The notes under the pieces: model-generated | Databases searched by the model: none | Told to the model about the DNA's origin: nothing | What the model saw: the letters and a program-made list of their open reading frames with translations, nothing else | Made by a program: the position numbers and the translations under genes | In this document: positions 35,001 to 35,756 of the stretch, piece by piece | How the letters are laid out: every line of letters starts with the position of its first letter | Numbering within the stretch: the first letter of the stretch is position 1 | Source of the DNA: Chitinophaga nivalis | GTDB lineage: Bacteria; Bacteroidota; Bacteroidia; Chitinophagales; Chitinophagaceae | Assembly: GCF_025989125.1 (NCBI RefSeq) | Contig: NZ_JAPDNR010000001.1 | Span: 3,764,301-3,828,300 of the forward strand | DNA: 64,000 nucleotides | Direction: 5' to 3'

Positions 35001-35738
35001 GATAATATTTTCATGGTGCATCCGGGCGGTGGCGGTTGTGAAGTATATGCTTCGCTCGCCGATAAGTTAAGCCGGGATTACAGCTGTTATGGCGTAGATA
35101 ACTATAATCTGCATCATGAAGAGAAAATAGATGACCTGACCGACATAGCGGCATTTTATCTGTCTTATATAGATGAAATACAGGCAGAAACCGGTCAGAC
35201 GGAATACCGGTTACTGGGCTGGTCACTCGGTGGACAGATTGTATTGGAAATGGCGGCGATACTGGAACAAAGAGGCGTGAAGGATATCACTGTTTATTTA
35301 CTGGATCCGATGTTATCGGACGGCGACAGTAAGATGGCCGCATTGAGAACGCCGCCTACGGAAGCTGATGTACAGAAAGCCATCGTGGATATGGAAAAGG
35401 CCGGATCGCATGTAAAAGGAATCGCAGAAAGTTCGGAAGACTTTGAAGAAAATGTCAGCGACTTTTTGTTGGCAGAATATGCATTGAGAGACCAGGCTAT
35501 TTCCGCAGTGCTCAGGCATACCAGCGTGGTGTTGTTTAAAGCTACGCTGGTAGATAATAACCTGCCACCGGAAAAGCTGGAGGTGCAGGCATACCTGATG
35601 AGCCTGGCCTACAATAATGTGGATCATGTACTGGAAAGTAACGCGCAATTACAATTGATCACGATCGATACGATTCATCATGCCAATATACTGGAAGATG
35701 AAAACGCTTTGCTGGCAGGTATACTTAAATCAGTTTAA
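3399..35738 (+). CDS. Giant nine-module nonribosomal peptide synthetase
   Basis: One unbroken frame encodes about 10,779 residues. I prefer ATG at 3399 (MKNEIAENP) to the in-frame TTG 39 bp upstream. Domain order is Cs-A-T-E / C-A-T / C-A-T / C-A-T / C-A-T / C-A-T / C-A-T / C-A-T-E / C-A-T-TE. It is cytoplasmic and builds a peptide by thiotemplate chemistry. Each A domain has the YTSGTTGxPKGV-type P-loop and a GKLD or GKVD lysine segment; each T domain has an LGG(D/N)S phosphopantetheine site. A starter-type C domain at the N-terminus suggests N-acylation, as in lipopeptides. Pocket residues aligned by eye to GrsA predict Lys/Orn-like, Thr, Tyr, Thr, Gly, Asn, Thr, Phe and an unassigned ninth residue; modules 1 and 8 epimerize. 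A single TE releases the product, possibly by cyclization. A glycosyltransferase-like gene follows at 18 bp. No MbtH or exporter gene is nearby. Modules are listed separately. Confidence 0.97.
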   Translation: MKNEIAENPQSHKSLPGLPFSARLTAHQVTFYYEWLLDPLRSDYNMVLDLTLTGHLDMDRLNRSMVRFVNSYLIVNSNIFNEAGTLYWVKRPVLPADATLINYFPAALSAEEMLQLVQKPFDLEKDLLIRFNYIRIDDHTIRLIYYVSHILIDGLSYEEILQEMSRFYNDEAYACKISLEEQCTLYQQLSEQLDVLLEKQKPVMAAFWQKRLEGVEGVDLTFLRHPTTHVVKANDKLVGEFRFNFDADILAGVQELFEKYKITPYTLGQLVYAVLLHRITGQQIIGINFPVAITEGKELIYGGHVNTVVADYRFDGDATLKDLLLQTQEYFRDLKASMSKYMPVAEIIAYGVNNGILEVGFVQTTMREIILTYEGVTDVKINDELHVDLTDKLVLIQELKDGVLKYRVKYNNRVLDRTLVERFVTLYRQLFAAMLRDILAGKYDKRVSRYRLLDEDQRQQVVYDWNDTDRSYPLDKTIHALFEEQAARTSDHIALLFEGTQLSYRVLNERANQLAAWLRNRYISEKDTIVGLCLDRSPDMVIAILAVLKSGAAYLPIDPDYPAERIAYLFTDSKCTVVLCNEHYAGKLNEIKGNANISIVSIDDNVFRQELLAGYPAANIAGGVTPADLAYVIYTSGTTGKPKGVMVEHQGIVNLVTDLQERYGFGTDEVILHFANYVFDASVEQLFLALLNGHKLLIIKNYSWSDEQRFINTLIANKVTYMEMTPSFLQQLPVTGVPTLRRINSGGEQLSQGLLEKLHQGSFDIINSYGPTEVSVTAIVNVSGKDTCIGKPIANTTAYVLDAQLHPVPVGVIGELYLGGAGVARGYLNQPELTAERFIANPFQTAEQQAAGTHVRIYKTGDLVRYLPDGNLEYIGRNDSQVKIRGFRIELEEIAAAILSFPDIQQSVVVVKEPDQRGPKYLLGYYVSATTVDHAALAAHLQTMLPEYMQPTAFMALSHIPLTPNGKLDTKSLPDPEALTAQQYTAPRNETEEQLCTIYAEVLGLDAAGIGIDDDFFKLGGDSIVSIQVVNRIRQRLGTMLSVRDIFNHKTIASLYKHLITQQTGERIAIQSEQGLLTGAYGLLPIQQWFFQQVQKGNFLAYNHWNQSFTLDVPLLHPEILIVSLTKLVQYHDIFRAAFRRDTGESVVFSQHYRAEMPAIKLAFIDAGDIAGPEELQQQLTLLQSGFDIYEGNLFQIAYLTGFEAHRATLWFAFHHLVIDAVSWRIIHHDLQKIYDYLWRRVGAEHFSMSQEEREGVLNGIPVSVILGEKGSSYRQWINAARTYKITDNEERRSEIAFWEQMSEGVGNSNRAWEQLAVPTVSETFLSFTTAETTLLLTGCNHVYHTEINDLLLTALARALKLVTGLERQHILLEGHGREEISPALDITHTVGWFTTMYPVLLEVSDDIAADITAVKEMLRQIPQNGFGYGVLVGYEAATLPRITFNYLGRFDEQGSDAKAWRISGEGGGVAVSPANKDYNIIDINGGVVNAALQFKIAAALPPDTLSRLAELFGTQLRTLITWLQEQPRSYCTPSDIDNIISAEYLSLLQQEREVTGVYLANSLQEGFIYHALNQGNIDDAYHVQHVWDYHNHLDVPSLEKAWQAALAKFSSLRLRFGWEEELVQVIDVAQELAWHYIAVNQDESATQQAAFDRLLHADKEEPYDLAAGNLLRVYLFKWSDNRYSCILSCHHIILDGWSMPVLVGYVHDAYLRLRGNQPVDTVPDKSYAAAQQYLQQHRADNYTYWKQYVAQLEQQEDLSSLLSEAARQVVLADYRHVKDTQTQSLVIEGDHYKQLKALSAVNGITINAILQYAWHRQLSVYGHTATTVLGMTVSGRNLPVDGIEQSAGLYINTLPVILQHTDESVMAVIQRLQANINEINSRSDVSLASLQTAATRLFSSLFVYENYPMPADFKQEELVLTFQHSVEKLDYPLAITVTEQTGAVRLQLQYAGELFTATMISQVLQGIHTLLEQLVNTPLIHTSELQYLTTAAIQALIYRPDTGLSIPVTGSIHALFEQQAATTPEQIALVSEEESLTYRELNERANRLAAYLKTTYALQPDDLVALCLDRSVWQVVGILAVLKAGAAYVPMEVSYPDERLAYMLTDAQPRVILSQTHYQQRLSVITEVPVLNINEAALFAAYTSDNPEAVTAGSDLAYVIYTSGTTGKPKGVMVEHSHVLRLFSTTEKWYAFNREDVWTLYHSYVFDFSVWELWGALLHGGRLLIPSDEQVHDPALFYELCAAGGVTILNQTPHAFYQFADTAVQQPAALTRLRYIIFGGEALQLSQLKTWYSRYADTAPQLVNMYGITETTVHVTFKALRADALDRGSLIGVPLPDLSTYILDRYLRPVPAGALGELYVGGAGVSRGYLHQPDLTAERFMVNPFRTSVEIAAGIHARLYRTGDLVRSLPDGSLEYIGRNDYQVKIRGYRIELDEITARLSAYPGIRQSVVIARGKNSSRYLAGYYVSDAVIDKEALSAYLSAFLPAYMVPSAWVHLRQLPLTVNGKLDTRALPDPDFAGTVNYVAPVTATEQQLSRIYSVMLDLDATQIGIDDDFFTLGGNSILAIKLVSSINKALDSVLRVTDIFRQRTIRQLAVYLQQHRLVQAPITPVTVKHPEEQLLSFAQERLWFIAAFEGGNSAYNIPLAFRLRESTNVNSLLLAIQQIVLRQEVLRSHIKTNSQGNGYQLVTEAAQYTLPVERWQGAATELDIALEQSFNHIFHLATAYPIRVTLYEVDGADNYISIVIHHIAFDGWSGELMIQELLQHYHHFEAIRKGEDAAALTNKLSPLPVQYKDFALWQRHYLTGEILDTQLAYWQQQLTGFEPLSLITGKERPAVYNYAGADLFFSLEEAVSADLREVAKELGVSMYSLLLSGYYLLLAAYSHQNDIVVGSPIANRHHPEITEVIGFFVNTLALRTKIDREQTLVDFIRQVGTAVAQAQLHQDLPFERLVKELDIEQDPSRHPVFQVVFGITQFGQQQRTQVDTLLEAYASADSFNIARFDITTDIDISGHIITGSFNYATAVFDADTIAAYIQTYQVILAQLSQVTTASNAARQVKSLQYLSEADQQQLVYDWNSSTQASPDYTSIQALFEAQVLRVPDQIALVDDNSRLTYQELNEQANQLAAHLKKTFQVQPGDLIALYLERSVIVPVAILGILKTGAAYVPVDVTYPEERTGFILADTKARIILTSEAYRDQLQAFETAGSIRVVAIDDLYFQTALSMMPADNHPDTTAATDSPAYVIYTSGTTGQPKGVVLRHEGVVHLAHAQGREFGLTADVTSDVHHCLWYANYVFDAHVSELFTCLLNGHSLYIPDDTTRLDIGLLQAFIAANHIQLATIPPALLDSDHLLPLATLVVAGEVTDSRLLALYHDAGVQVINAYGPTETTVCATLHHYSKGSNNRNIGRPIGQVKTYILDADGHPLPVGAPGELYISGPGVAAGYLHQPALTSERFIPNTFRTNKEIAQEINTHLYKTGDLAYYLPDGDLVFIGRDDTQVKIRGYRIELTEINTRLSLYLGIQQAAVLVNKQSQSGSSYLTGYFIAASIIDLEALLAYLRTYLPAYMVPAIVVQVSAFPRTISGKLDEKALLETGKANATHYTAPATPAELQMSQIYAEVLELDMATTGVEDDFFRLGGNSIMAIRLVSKLNTAFEAQLSVADIFTYPTIRLLAQQLHADVAGIQTVHPVTVSNPEEQWLSFAQERLWFIETYEGNSNAYNIPMAFKLSPTVNIPHLLAALQAIIARHTILRSFVKTSGEGIGYQWTPDDHHPIPVETVTVADHASLTAAIDAAFHYVFKLEAEYPVQIKVYVQDHSRYISLVLHHIAFDAWSADIMIRELLHFYQTFENGKAFTALPELPVQYKDFALWQRAYLTGAVLDKQLHYWKETLSGYVQLYLPVDRKRPAAIDYTGADIDFVIEEDITASLRALAKELEVSLYSLLLGGYYLLLNAYSGQEDIIIGSPVANRHHAGVEDVIGFFVNTLALRQVIDPEQSLSGYIRQVGQAVTTAQLHQDIPFEKLVAELKVSPDSSRHPVFQVLFGVTEFGNAALSEVNEWLTPLDITAVRHRVARFDLTTTLDTSGHMITGTFNYATALFDESTIRAYIHTYQAILTQFAALVKSGQYQAPVKSLRYVDTTTYQQRIYDQQLLPAGIITGTLQQLFEQQVLAAPEQIALVSGNESLTYGALNEQVNRLAAHLKTTYAIQPDDLIALCLDRSVWQVIGILAVLKAGAAYVPMEVSYPDERLSYMIADAQPRVVLTQAGHHQRLAAISTVPVLTIDEAAVLAAYSPDNPEIINNSHHLAYVIYTSGTTGKPKGVMVEHGHVLRLFSATDQWYQFNAADVWTLYHSYVFDFSVWEIWGALLHGGRLLIPSDEQVHDPALFYELCAAGGVTILNQTPHAFYQFADIAVQQPSALTHLRYIIFGGEALQLSQLKTWYSRYADTAPQLVNMYGITETTVHVTFQALRADALDRGSLIGVPLPDLSTYILDRYLRPVPQGALGELYVGGAGVSRGYLHQPALTAERFIANPFRTAAETNAGSNSRLYRTGDLVRSLPDGSLEYIGRNDYQVKIRGYRIELDEITARLSAYPGIRQSVVIAKEKEGNRYLAGYYVSDEALDVQAVSAYLSAYLPAYMLPSALVHLPQLPLTVNGKLDTAALPDPAFVGTGNYVAPATVIEQQLCTIYATVLGLAPETISVQDDFFSLGGDSIIAIRLVSKINQSFPGRVKVKDVFTHRHIRALGNYLQTQDHQYKEEIYVPFSLSDKAAYENILDLTAVADIYPAGYLQTGMLFESEQLAPGTYHNISAFRIEGGYNHPHFTGIWEQLAGKHEILRAAFRLSENGFDCIIYHKPEVEIIVYEALHTDEIIAKEQQQRFDFNKPGLFRLIINRRKHDFDFIFSIHHAIEDGWSVASLAGEFIRAYVSGIPVTTDTIPPYGAFVAKEQQALRDPASQAFWNNYLEEVTITHANWQYEQKGPVGPEFFTAAFSPDEQVSKQITALARELGVGTDSIFLYVYLHTLCTFLNEEDITVGLVVNNRLEQEGGDRQFGLFLNTIPYRYQPTAGTDYKADITGIFSHKLALHPYSAYPYAKIKADFGQELYQFAFNFVHFHILDQRLQEEMPYTNGYERTNIPFVLNVSGGEKGYEVSMVAHAEVSDSAYLQHFMHYYERNLYGILNGAADCSRLIPEERHQLLYQWNQVPAAITDDQTLYTLLEKQLAATPDQIAVIYQHTQLTYAALDAASYKLAVWLRNKQGIAANDLVAIYMDRSEQLLIAVLAVLRSGGAYVPVDPAYPAERTAYILQDTAAKVVLTNDSYGSLPVLTESKAVLACIDSAAFMATLNNDEGGTLPARSNSAKDLCYVMYTSGTTGQPKGVMVAHYSFVNLLHYYRNHHFAQEAAISTLSLTAFVFDIWGLEYGLALTSGGFIELTGNKLLPVDTSSYTFIQITPGLLAANFEQIRFNNPSLKLLVGGEALPAELLHKIFADTDIRYLLNVYGPTETTIWSLNQLNTPAYYNTGIGRPIANTTVYVLDKQQRPVPVGVPGELYIGGSGVASGYLNQEQLTAERFISNPFRTDAEKSLQVNDRLYRTGDMVRYQPDGSILFIGRADQQVKISGYRIELNEIVVQLSAYQGIKQAVVLAKDHPSGHGKYLVAYYEAEQPIAQATLQDYLQQHLPAYMVPARLVHLHTFPLTVNGKLDRKALPEVSYNSGVPYQAPANETEVLLAGIYSELLGIPAAEISVNDDFYRLGGNSLLAIKLMGKLNTQLQINIRIADLAGNHTIRLLAAQLQQHKSTPVAITSSPVVHPEEQVLSFAQERLWFIENFEQGSNAYNIPVVLRLRKATDIDSLLAAWQTITGRHEILRTLIKTAADGTAYQLVIAAQQQAVKKLYSSITALDAAMAADARHVFQLAEEVPVKITVYQLEDGSTWLGIVVHHIAFDGWSVDVMVHELLHYYHYHVALKNGEAAVPLPALSIQYKDFARWQRQYLTGDLLAQQLDYWKQKLTGHVPLNLVTGKQRPPVVQYEGADIHFTIDRATTDNLRQIAKEQGVGMYSLLLSGYYLMLSVYSHQQDIIVGSPVANRHHPEVMPLIGFFVNTLALRQFIDPEQPLLAFVKTVGAAVQAAQLHQDLPFEKLVGELAVPKDSSRHPVFQVTLELADFGNSQRTETAELMEVYESPAAGRYKAARFDMTAFIDNSGEEITGFFNYATAVFDEAVVAGYIHTFKEILYQLSLLTTVAQQERKLQSFHFLPDAQYEEVIYRRNITGKDYAHHHTVHSLFEAQVQLHPDGIAVVFEGNEITYRELNHRANQLAVYLQRISHIGPDDLVAICMNRSENMLIAMLAVLKAGGAYVPVDPAYPDERIAYVLSDTKAQVILSNEQYTDRLKELTVAGTLQVVSLDNVYVEAALQAITIDVAPVANTGPAHLAYVIYTSGTTGRPKGVMVEHRNVVNYLFNLSDTIPDEIKRVDFSGNLSFDLSVTTTLYPVCSGKTIFIFGGDLTDVGAYQQHLYDHKIGLLKATPAYLSLIHTADTAGVNGHRISLAIAGGEKLQPQQAERILQFADSILDEYGPTETTVGATIYRIHEPGMVLSIGKPYANYCVYILDAQGNPVPPGAVGELYVGGAGVTRGYLHLDELTAQRFLDNPFRTAAEITAGINARMYKTGDLVYYLPDGNLMYVGRNDEQVKVNGYRIELREIEACLTTFPGITAAAVIALEQAGSTSLAGYFVAADHISTEEVIHYLAAQLPPYMVPAQLIPLDQLPLSANGKLDRKALMETVHAVTANYQAPATATEARLVTIYAEVLQTDEREISTAADFFRLGGNSILAIRLVSILNREMQSHISVADIFQYKTIQRLAVNLFKERAAVPPLLRVTVDKPEDQLLSFAQERLWFIETYESGSEVYNIPLVFRLKESVNPESLVAALHRIISRHEVLHSFISTSGEGIGYQRVNDYSQFPLRITTTLVSSAEMLTAEVTAFARQVFRLDEEYPVRVRLYYVEEEGYYISLVLHHIAFDAWSASILIRELHHYYQHLEAQQSGTTGIDLPALPVQYKDYALWQRQLLSGDILEKQLAYWKNRLAGYQQLYIPTDRSRPVVQDYAGASIAFSLEETTTDTLRAMARTLSVSMYSLLLSGYYLTLSAYSGQDDVIIGSPVANRHHAGTADIIGFFVNTLALRQEIDGEQPLAAFIREVGTNITDAQQHQDLPFEKLVAELKVTPDSSRHPLFQLLFDVAADEKGTKNEADQLLETIALTADVGAGIARFDITVVLDNTGDTITGTVNYATALFDATTIRAIIDTYQEILTQFAALMRSGRYDTPVKSLHYLDAATYQQRIYDQQLLPAGITTGTLQQLFEQQVLAAPEQIALVSGNESLTYSALNEQANRLAAYLKTTYTIQPDDRIALCLDRSVWQVIGILAVLKAGAAYVPMEVSYPDERLAYMMADAQPLVVLTQAGHQQRLATIGTVPVLPIDEAGIFTACSPDNPERATNSHHLAYVIYTSGTTGKPKGVMVEHGHVLRLFSATDQWYQFNAADVWTLYHSYVFDFSVWEIWGALLHGGRLLIPSDEQVHDPVLFYELCATGGVTILNQTPHAFYQFADTAVQQASWLTHVRYIIFGGEALQLPQLKTWYSRYADTVPQLVNMYGITETTVHVTFQALRADALDRGSLIGVPLPDLSTYILDRYLRPVPQGALGELYIGGAGVSRGYLHQPALTAERFIANPFRTAAETNAGSNSRLYRTGDLVRSLPDGSLEYIGRNDYQVKIRGYRIELDEITARLSAYPGIRQSVVIAKEKEGNRYLAGYYVSDNALDALAVSAYLSAYLPAYMLPSAWVHLPQLPLTVNGKLDTAALPDPAFAGTGNYVAPATVIEQQLCTIYATVLGLAPETISVQDDFFSLGGDSIIAIRLVSKINQSFPGRVKVKDVFTHRHIRALGNYLQTQDHYYKEEIYVPFSLSDKAAYENSLDLTAVADIYPAGYLQMGMLFESEQGERGTYHDVFRYRINQVFERERFVRIWQQLMKKHALLRAAFRLSPKGYDCIVYQEVTPEILVYRDRNPEEIIREEQGHDFDFARPGLFRLLINELGDSYDFIFSFHHAIADGWSIASLVNELIVADVSNEPVKADAGLHYGEFVAREQAVLNDPAVESFWKHYLADLQLEPVSWKNGDTFSENGLYTTALVIEEVKTRRLLALAKSLQVNADTVFIYLYQQTLSLFLQQQELVMGLVVNNRLEKEGGDRLFGLFLNTIPYRYKVNQGFPDHATAIRHTQLQQLELHAYKAYPYAKMKSLVGEELYQFAFNFVHFHIFSESIDNIAEGSGYEKSNIPFVLNVSQYGDKGFTLLLTAHDEVTGQAQLDYFMRYLDRNIDSLLDNRYDFKLLQDTDYDTIVRNWSRQAAGEVILGTIHQLFEQQVRSTPDEIALVYGDVQLSYQQLNEQANQLAAYLTATYKVQPDDLIALYLDRSASMLIAMLAVLKAGGAYVPIDPSYPQDRSHYILRDTAAKVILTDEKYSSALTGIAGDIPVVATDSVAFRQLLLSYKNTNRQTEVHPYHLAYVIYTSGTTGHPKGVMIEHNSVVQLAAAQGRTFGFIRNTAGYRHQRCLWYASYVFDAHVWEVYAPLLFGHRLYVAEEAIRIDIVQLQQYVQAHAIDLATIPPALLDKTNLLPLQTLIVAGDVTPAGVMERYREQGIAVVNAYGPTEVTVCATLHQYERGSSNRNIGRPLPHVTVYVLNKDLLPVPVGAPGELYIGGAGVARGYLHLPELSKERFISNPLLQHGERLYKTGDLVRFLPDGSLEYIGRNDVQLKIRGYRIEPEEIANRLLLYTGIKAAVVLAKEPANRTGSYLVGYYTANHPVADTLLSQWLQVTLPDYMIPVAWVHLDKMPLTVNGKLDKKALPDPQVTGKVAYEAPENELQKLLCDIYGQVLGIDPAVIGIQDDFFRLGGDSIISIQLISSIRRQAGIQVNAGDIFKHRTIAALYDYVMAKDNSSIQPVSTEQGLLTGEVPLLPVQQWFFDQVTKGLFPAFHHWNQSFMLQVPPLDKAILAQSISCLIAYHDALRLTFFKTAHYQQAYSGTLAPVNIHYANVSDLSAVAITDILTGWQNQFDLFNGYVLQTGYLDGYADGSARIFFAFHHLVADTVSWHILSDDLQKIYHYLSENKQETTAPLPLAVAVLGPKRTSYRQWSQAISAYKQTEQLTARRYWQDTTAAIADNNAVLQKQATASWHNAALELDEQTTGLLLRETGKAYHTQINDILLSALGLALSSLTGNSQHDVLLEAHGREEMAPELDITGTVGWFTTMYPVRLDTSGKDTGEIVVATKEMLRRIPFHGLEYGALLGYTSQDLPVVSFNYLGQFEKREIAAEAAWRISSDAAGSTTDAANKRSDVLSITGAVTDGQLRFDIAARLPAPLLQTFLQAYQESLERMIVNLSQYTRTYLTPTDIGDVIAASYLNRLQASQEISAVYLANSLQEGFIYHSLHQGDTDDAYTVQLIWDYKNVLQVPQLRHAWELARDKYSALRLRFAWEAELVQIIDKGGENDWRFTDLSAAAPAAQDAAVRDLLAADRATSYQLDAGNLFRIYLIKRNEQHYTTVFSCHHAILDGWSTPLLINFVHDTYLQLLSKGVAAVKKDKSYEAAQQYLQQHRADNAAYWKAYTAQIENREELGGLLKEEQKHVVLATYRHIKQSEEQQLIIEGERLKRLSDFCAEHGFTPNALLQYCWHKLLSVYGRTDTTVTGMTVSGRSLVIDDIEQSVGLYINTLPVILQHGAATVVDAIRELQVFINEAGNRSDVNLSGLQKNGERLFNSLFVFENYPVPESRSADHTLVLEFKQSVEKLDYPLAVIAHKSSDALVVRLQYAGELFAVEKIQQLLAGMEGLVDQLIQTADVHTHELSYLSRAQLRQVMQWSGTGKTYTVDKTLPQLFEERALQTPDNMAVVFGTRRLTYAALNERANRLAHYLKATYHLQPDDLVAMLMDRSENLLVTILGILKAGAAYVPMDIGFPDERISYILSDTAAKVLITEERQAERIHTLTAENALAVVVADTPSFQTLLQQNYAADNVQTTLQPTNLAYIIYTSGTSGRPKGVMQEHRNVPRLVTAMQALYHFNEKDVWSLFHSYVFDFSVWEIWGALLLGGSLVIPSQEQIRDLEQLYALYLKEGVTVLNQTPNAFYPFIEIAVNKRERLNSLRCVMIGGETLNPIQLKPWYTNYSDTAPQLVNVYGITETTALSTGFKISSAVLHKGSLIGTVIHDQYTYLLDDYLRPVPPGATGELYIGGAGMSRGYLNSPDLTKERFIPNPFQSAAEKALGHNGILYKSGDLARYVGEGILEYVGRNDFQVKIRGYRIELGEVEAALSSYPGIRQSVVLVKEQREINNKYLAAYYVAETVIERKALLDHLKQLLPEYMLPAALIHLTSLPLTINGKVDTPALPVPDLTESQEYQAPENEMQEQLCDIFAEILALEADKISIDDEFFQLGGNSIMAIRLVNTINSRFHVTIKIAAIFVARTVRQLALKIHEDRDNNRIIIKLNKAVGKDNIFMVHPGGGGCEVYASLADKLSRDYSCYGVDNYNLHHEEKIDDLTDIAAFYLSYIDEIQAETGQTEYRLLGWSLGGQIVLEMAAILEQRGVKDITVYLLDPMLSDGDSKMAALRTPPTEADVQKAIVDMEKAGSHVKGIAESSEDFEENVSDFLLAEYALRDQAISAVLRHTSVVLFKATLVDNNLPPEKLEVQAYLMSLAYNNVDHVLESNAQLQLITIDTIHHANILEDENALLAGILKSV
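8035..11215 (+). other. NRPS module 2: C (D-acceptor type) - A (Thr) - T
   Basis: The C domain starts with VYLANSLQEGFIYH and carries CHHIILDGWS. It follows an E domain and closely resembles the C domain of module 9, which also follows an E domain, so it is of the D-to-L class. The A-domain pocket reads D-F-W-N-I-G-M-V-H-K, the classical Thr code. The T domain is LGGNS. Its A domain is clearly related to those of modules 4 and 7 but more diverged than they are from each other. Confidence 0.85.
11220..14455 (+). other. NRPS module 3: C - A (Tyr) - T
   Basis: The C domain opens with LSFAQERLWF (L-to-L class) and has HHIAFDGWS. The A-domain pocket reads D-A-S-T-V-A-A-V-C-K, which matches a published Tyr code from memory. 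The T domain is LGGNS. No tailoring domain is present. Confidence 0.82.
14460..17660 (+). other. NRPS module 4: C - A (Thr) - T, copy 1 of an internal duplication
   Basis: The C domain is L-to-L class, but its motif is HHIAFDAWS: Gly of HHxxxDG is Ala. The pocket is D-F-W-N-I-G-M-V-H-K, predicting Thr. The T domain is LGGDS rather than LGGNS. The stretch 15781-17792 is nearly identical to 25357-27368 in module 7, including the first 30 or so residues of the following C domain. Confidence 0.85.
15781..17792 (+). repeat. Intragenic direct repeat, copy 1 (module 4)
   Basis: About 2,010 bp covering the end of C4, all of A4 and T4, and the start of C5. It is collinear and gap-free with 25357-27368. 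Protein identity stays very high throughout and drops sharply at both edges. This is a product of duplication or gene conversion inside the gene. Confidence 0.85.
17665..20790 (+). other. NRPS module 5: divergent C - A (Gly) - T
   Basis: The C domain (about 17680-18970) differs from the other classes here. It starts DIYPAGYLQTGMLFES, has IHHAIEDGWS, and has EGGDRQFGLFLNTIPYRY where normal C domains have a GRP-type segment. It follows a GGDS carrier loaded with Thr. The same C type recurs only in module 8. The A pocket is D-I-L-Q-L-G-V-I-W-K, one residue off the known Gly code. The T domain is LGGNS. Confidence 0.8.
20795..24000 (+). other. NRPS module 6: C - A (Asn) - T
   Basis: L-to-L type C domain with HHIAFDGWS. 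The A pocket is D-L-T-K-I-G-E-V-G-K, the Asn family of codes; Asp codes I know have His-Ile instead of Glu-Val. The core FSGNLSFDLSV differs from its neighbours, consistent with a different evolutionary source. The T domain is LGGNS. Confidence 0.82.
24005..27250 (+). other. NRPS module 7: C - A (Thr) - T, copy 2 of the duplication
   Basis: The C domain again has HHIAFDAWS. The pocket is D-F-W-N-I-G-M-V-H-K (Thr) and the T domain is LGGDS. From 25357 to 27368 it matches module 4 with few substitutions and no length change. It feeds the second divergent C domain, in module 8. Confidence 0.85.
25357..27368 (+). repeat. Intragenic direct repeat, copy 2 (module 7)
   Basis: Partner of 15781-17792. 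Same length, same domain coverage (end of C7, A7, T7, start of C8). The edges fall in the C-A linker and just after MGMLFESEQ, where the two downstream C domains diverge. Confidence 0.85.
27255..31690 (+). other. NRPS module 8: divergent C - A (Phe) - T - E
   Basis: The C domain is of the module 5 type (DIYPAGYLQMGMLFES, FHHAIADGWS, EGGDRLFGLFLNTIPYRY). The A pocket is D-A-W-T-I-A-A-V-C-K, one residue off the GrsA Phe code. The T domain is LGGDS, followed by an E domain (about 30370-31690) with HHLVADTVSW and NYLGQF. Predicted output is D-Phe. Confidence 0.87.
31730..35735 (+). other. NRPS module 9: C (D-acceptor type) - A (unassigned) - T - thioesterase
   Basis: The C domain (VYLANSLQEGFIYH, CHHAILDGWS) is a relative of module 2's, as expected after an E domain. 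The A pocket reads D-F-W-N-M-G-V-A-L-K; it shares five pocket positions plus Lys with the Thr code but matches no code I recall, so the residue is left open. The T domain is LGGNS. The terminal type I thioesterase (about 34970-35735) has MVHPGGGG, nucleophile motif GWSLGG (Ser codon 35223-35225, residue 10609), acid candidate in LLDP, and a C-terminal His in TIHHANI. Confidence 0.85.
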
Positions 35739-35756
35739 CGCATTAAAATGTGACAT

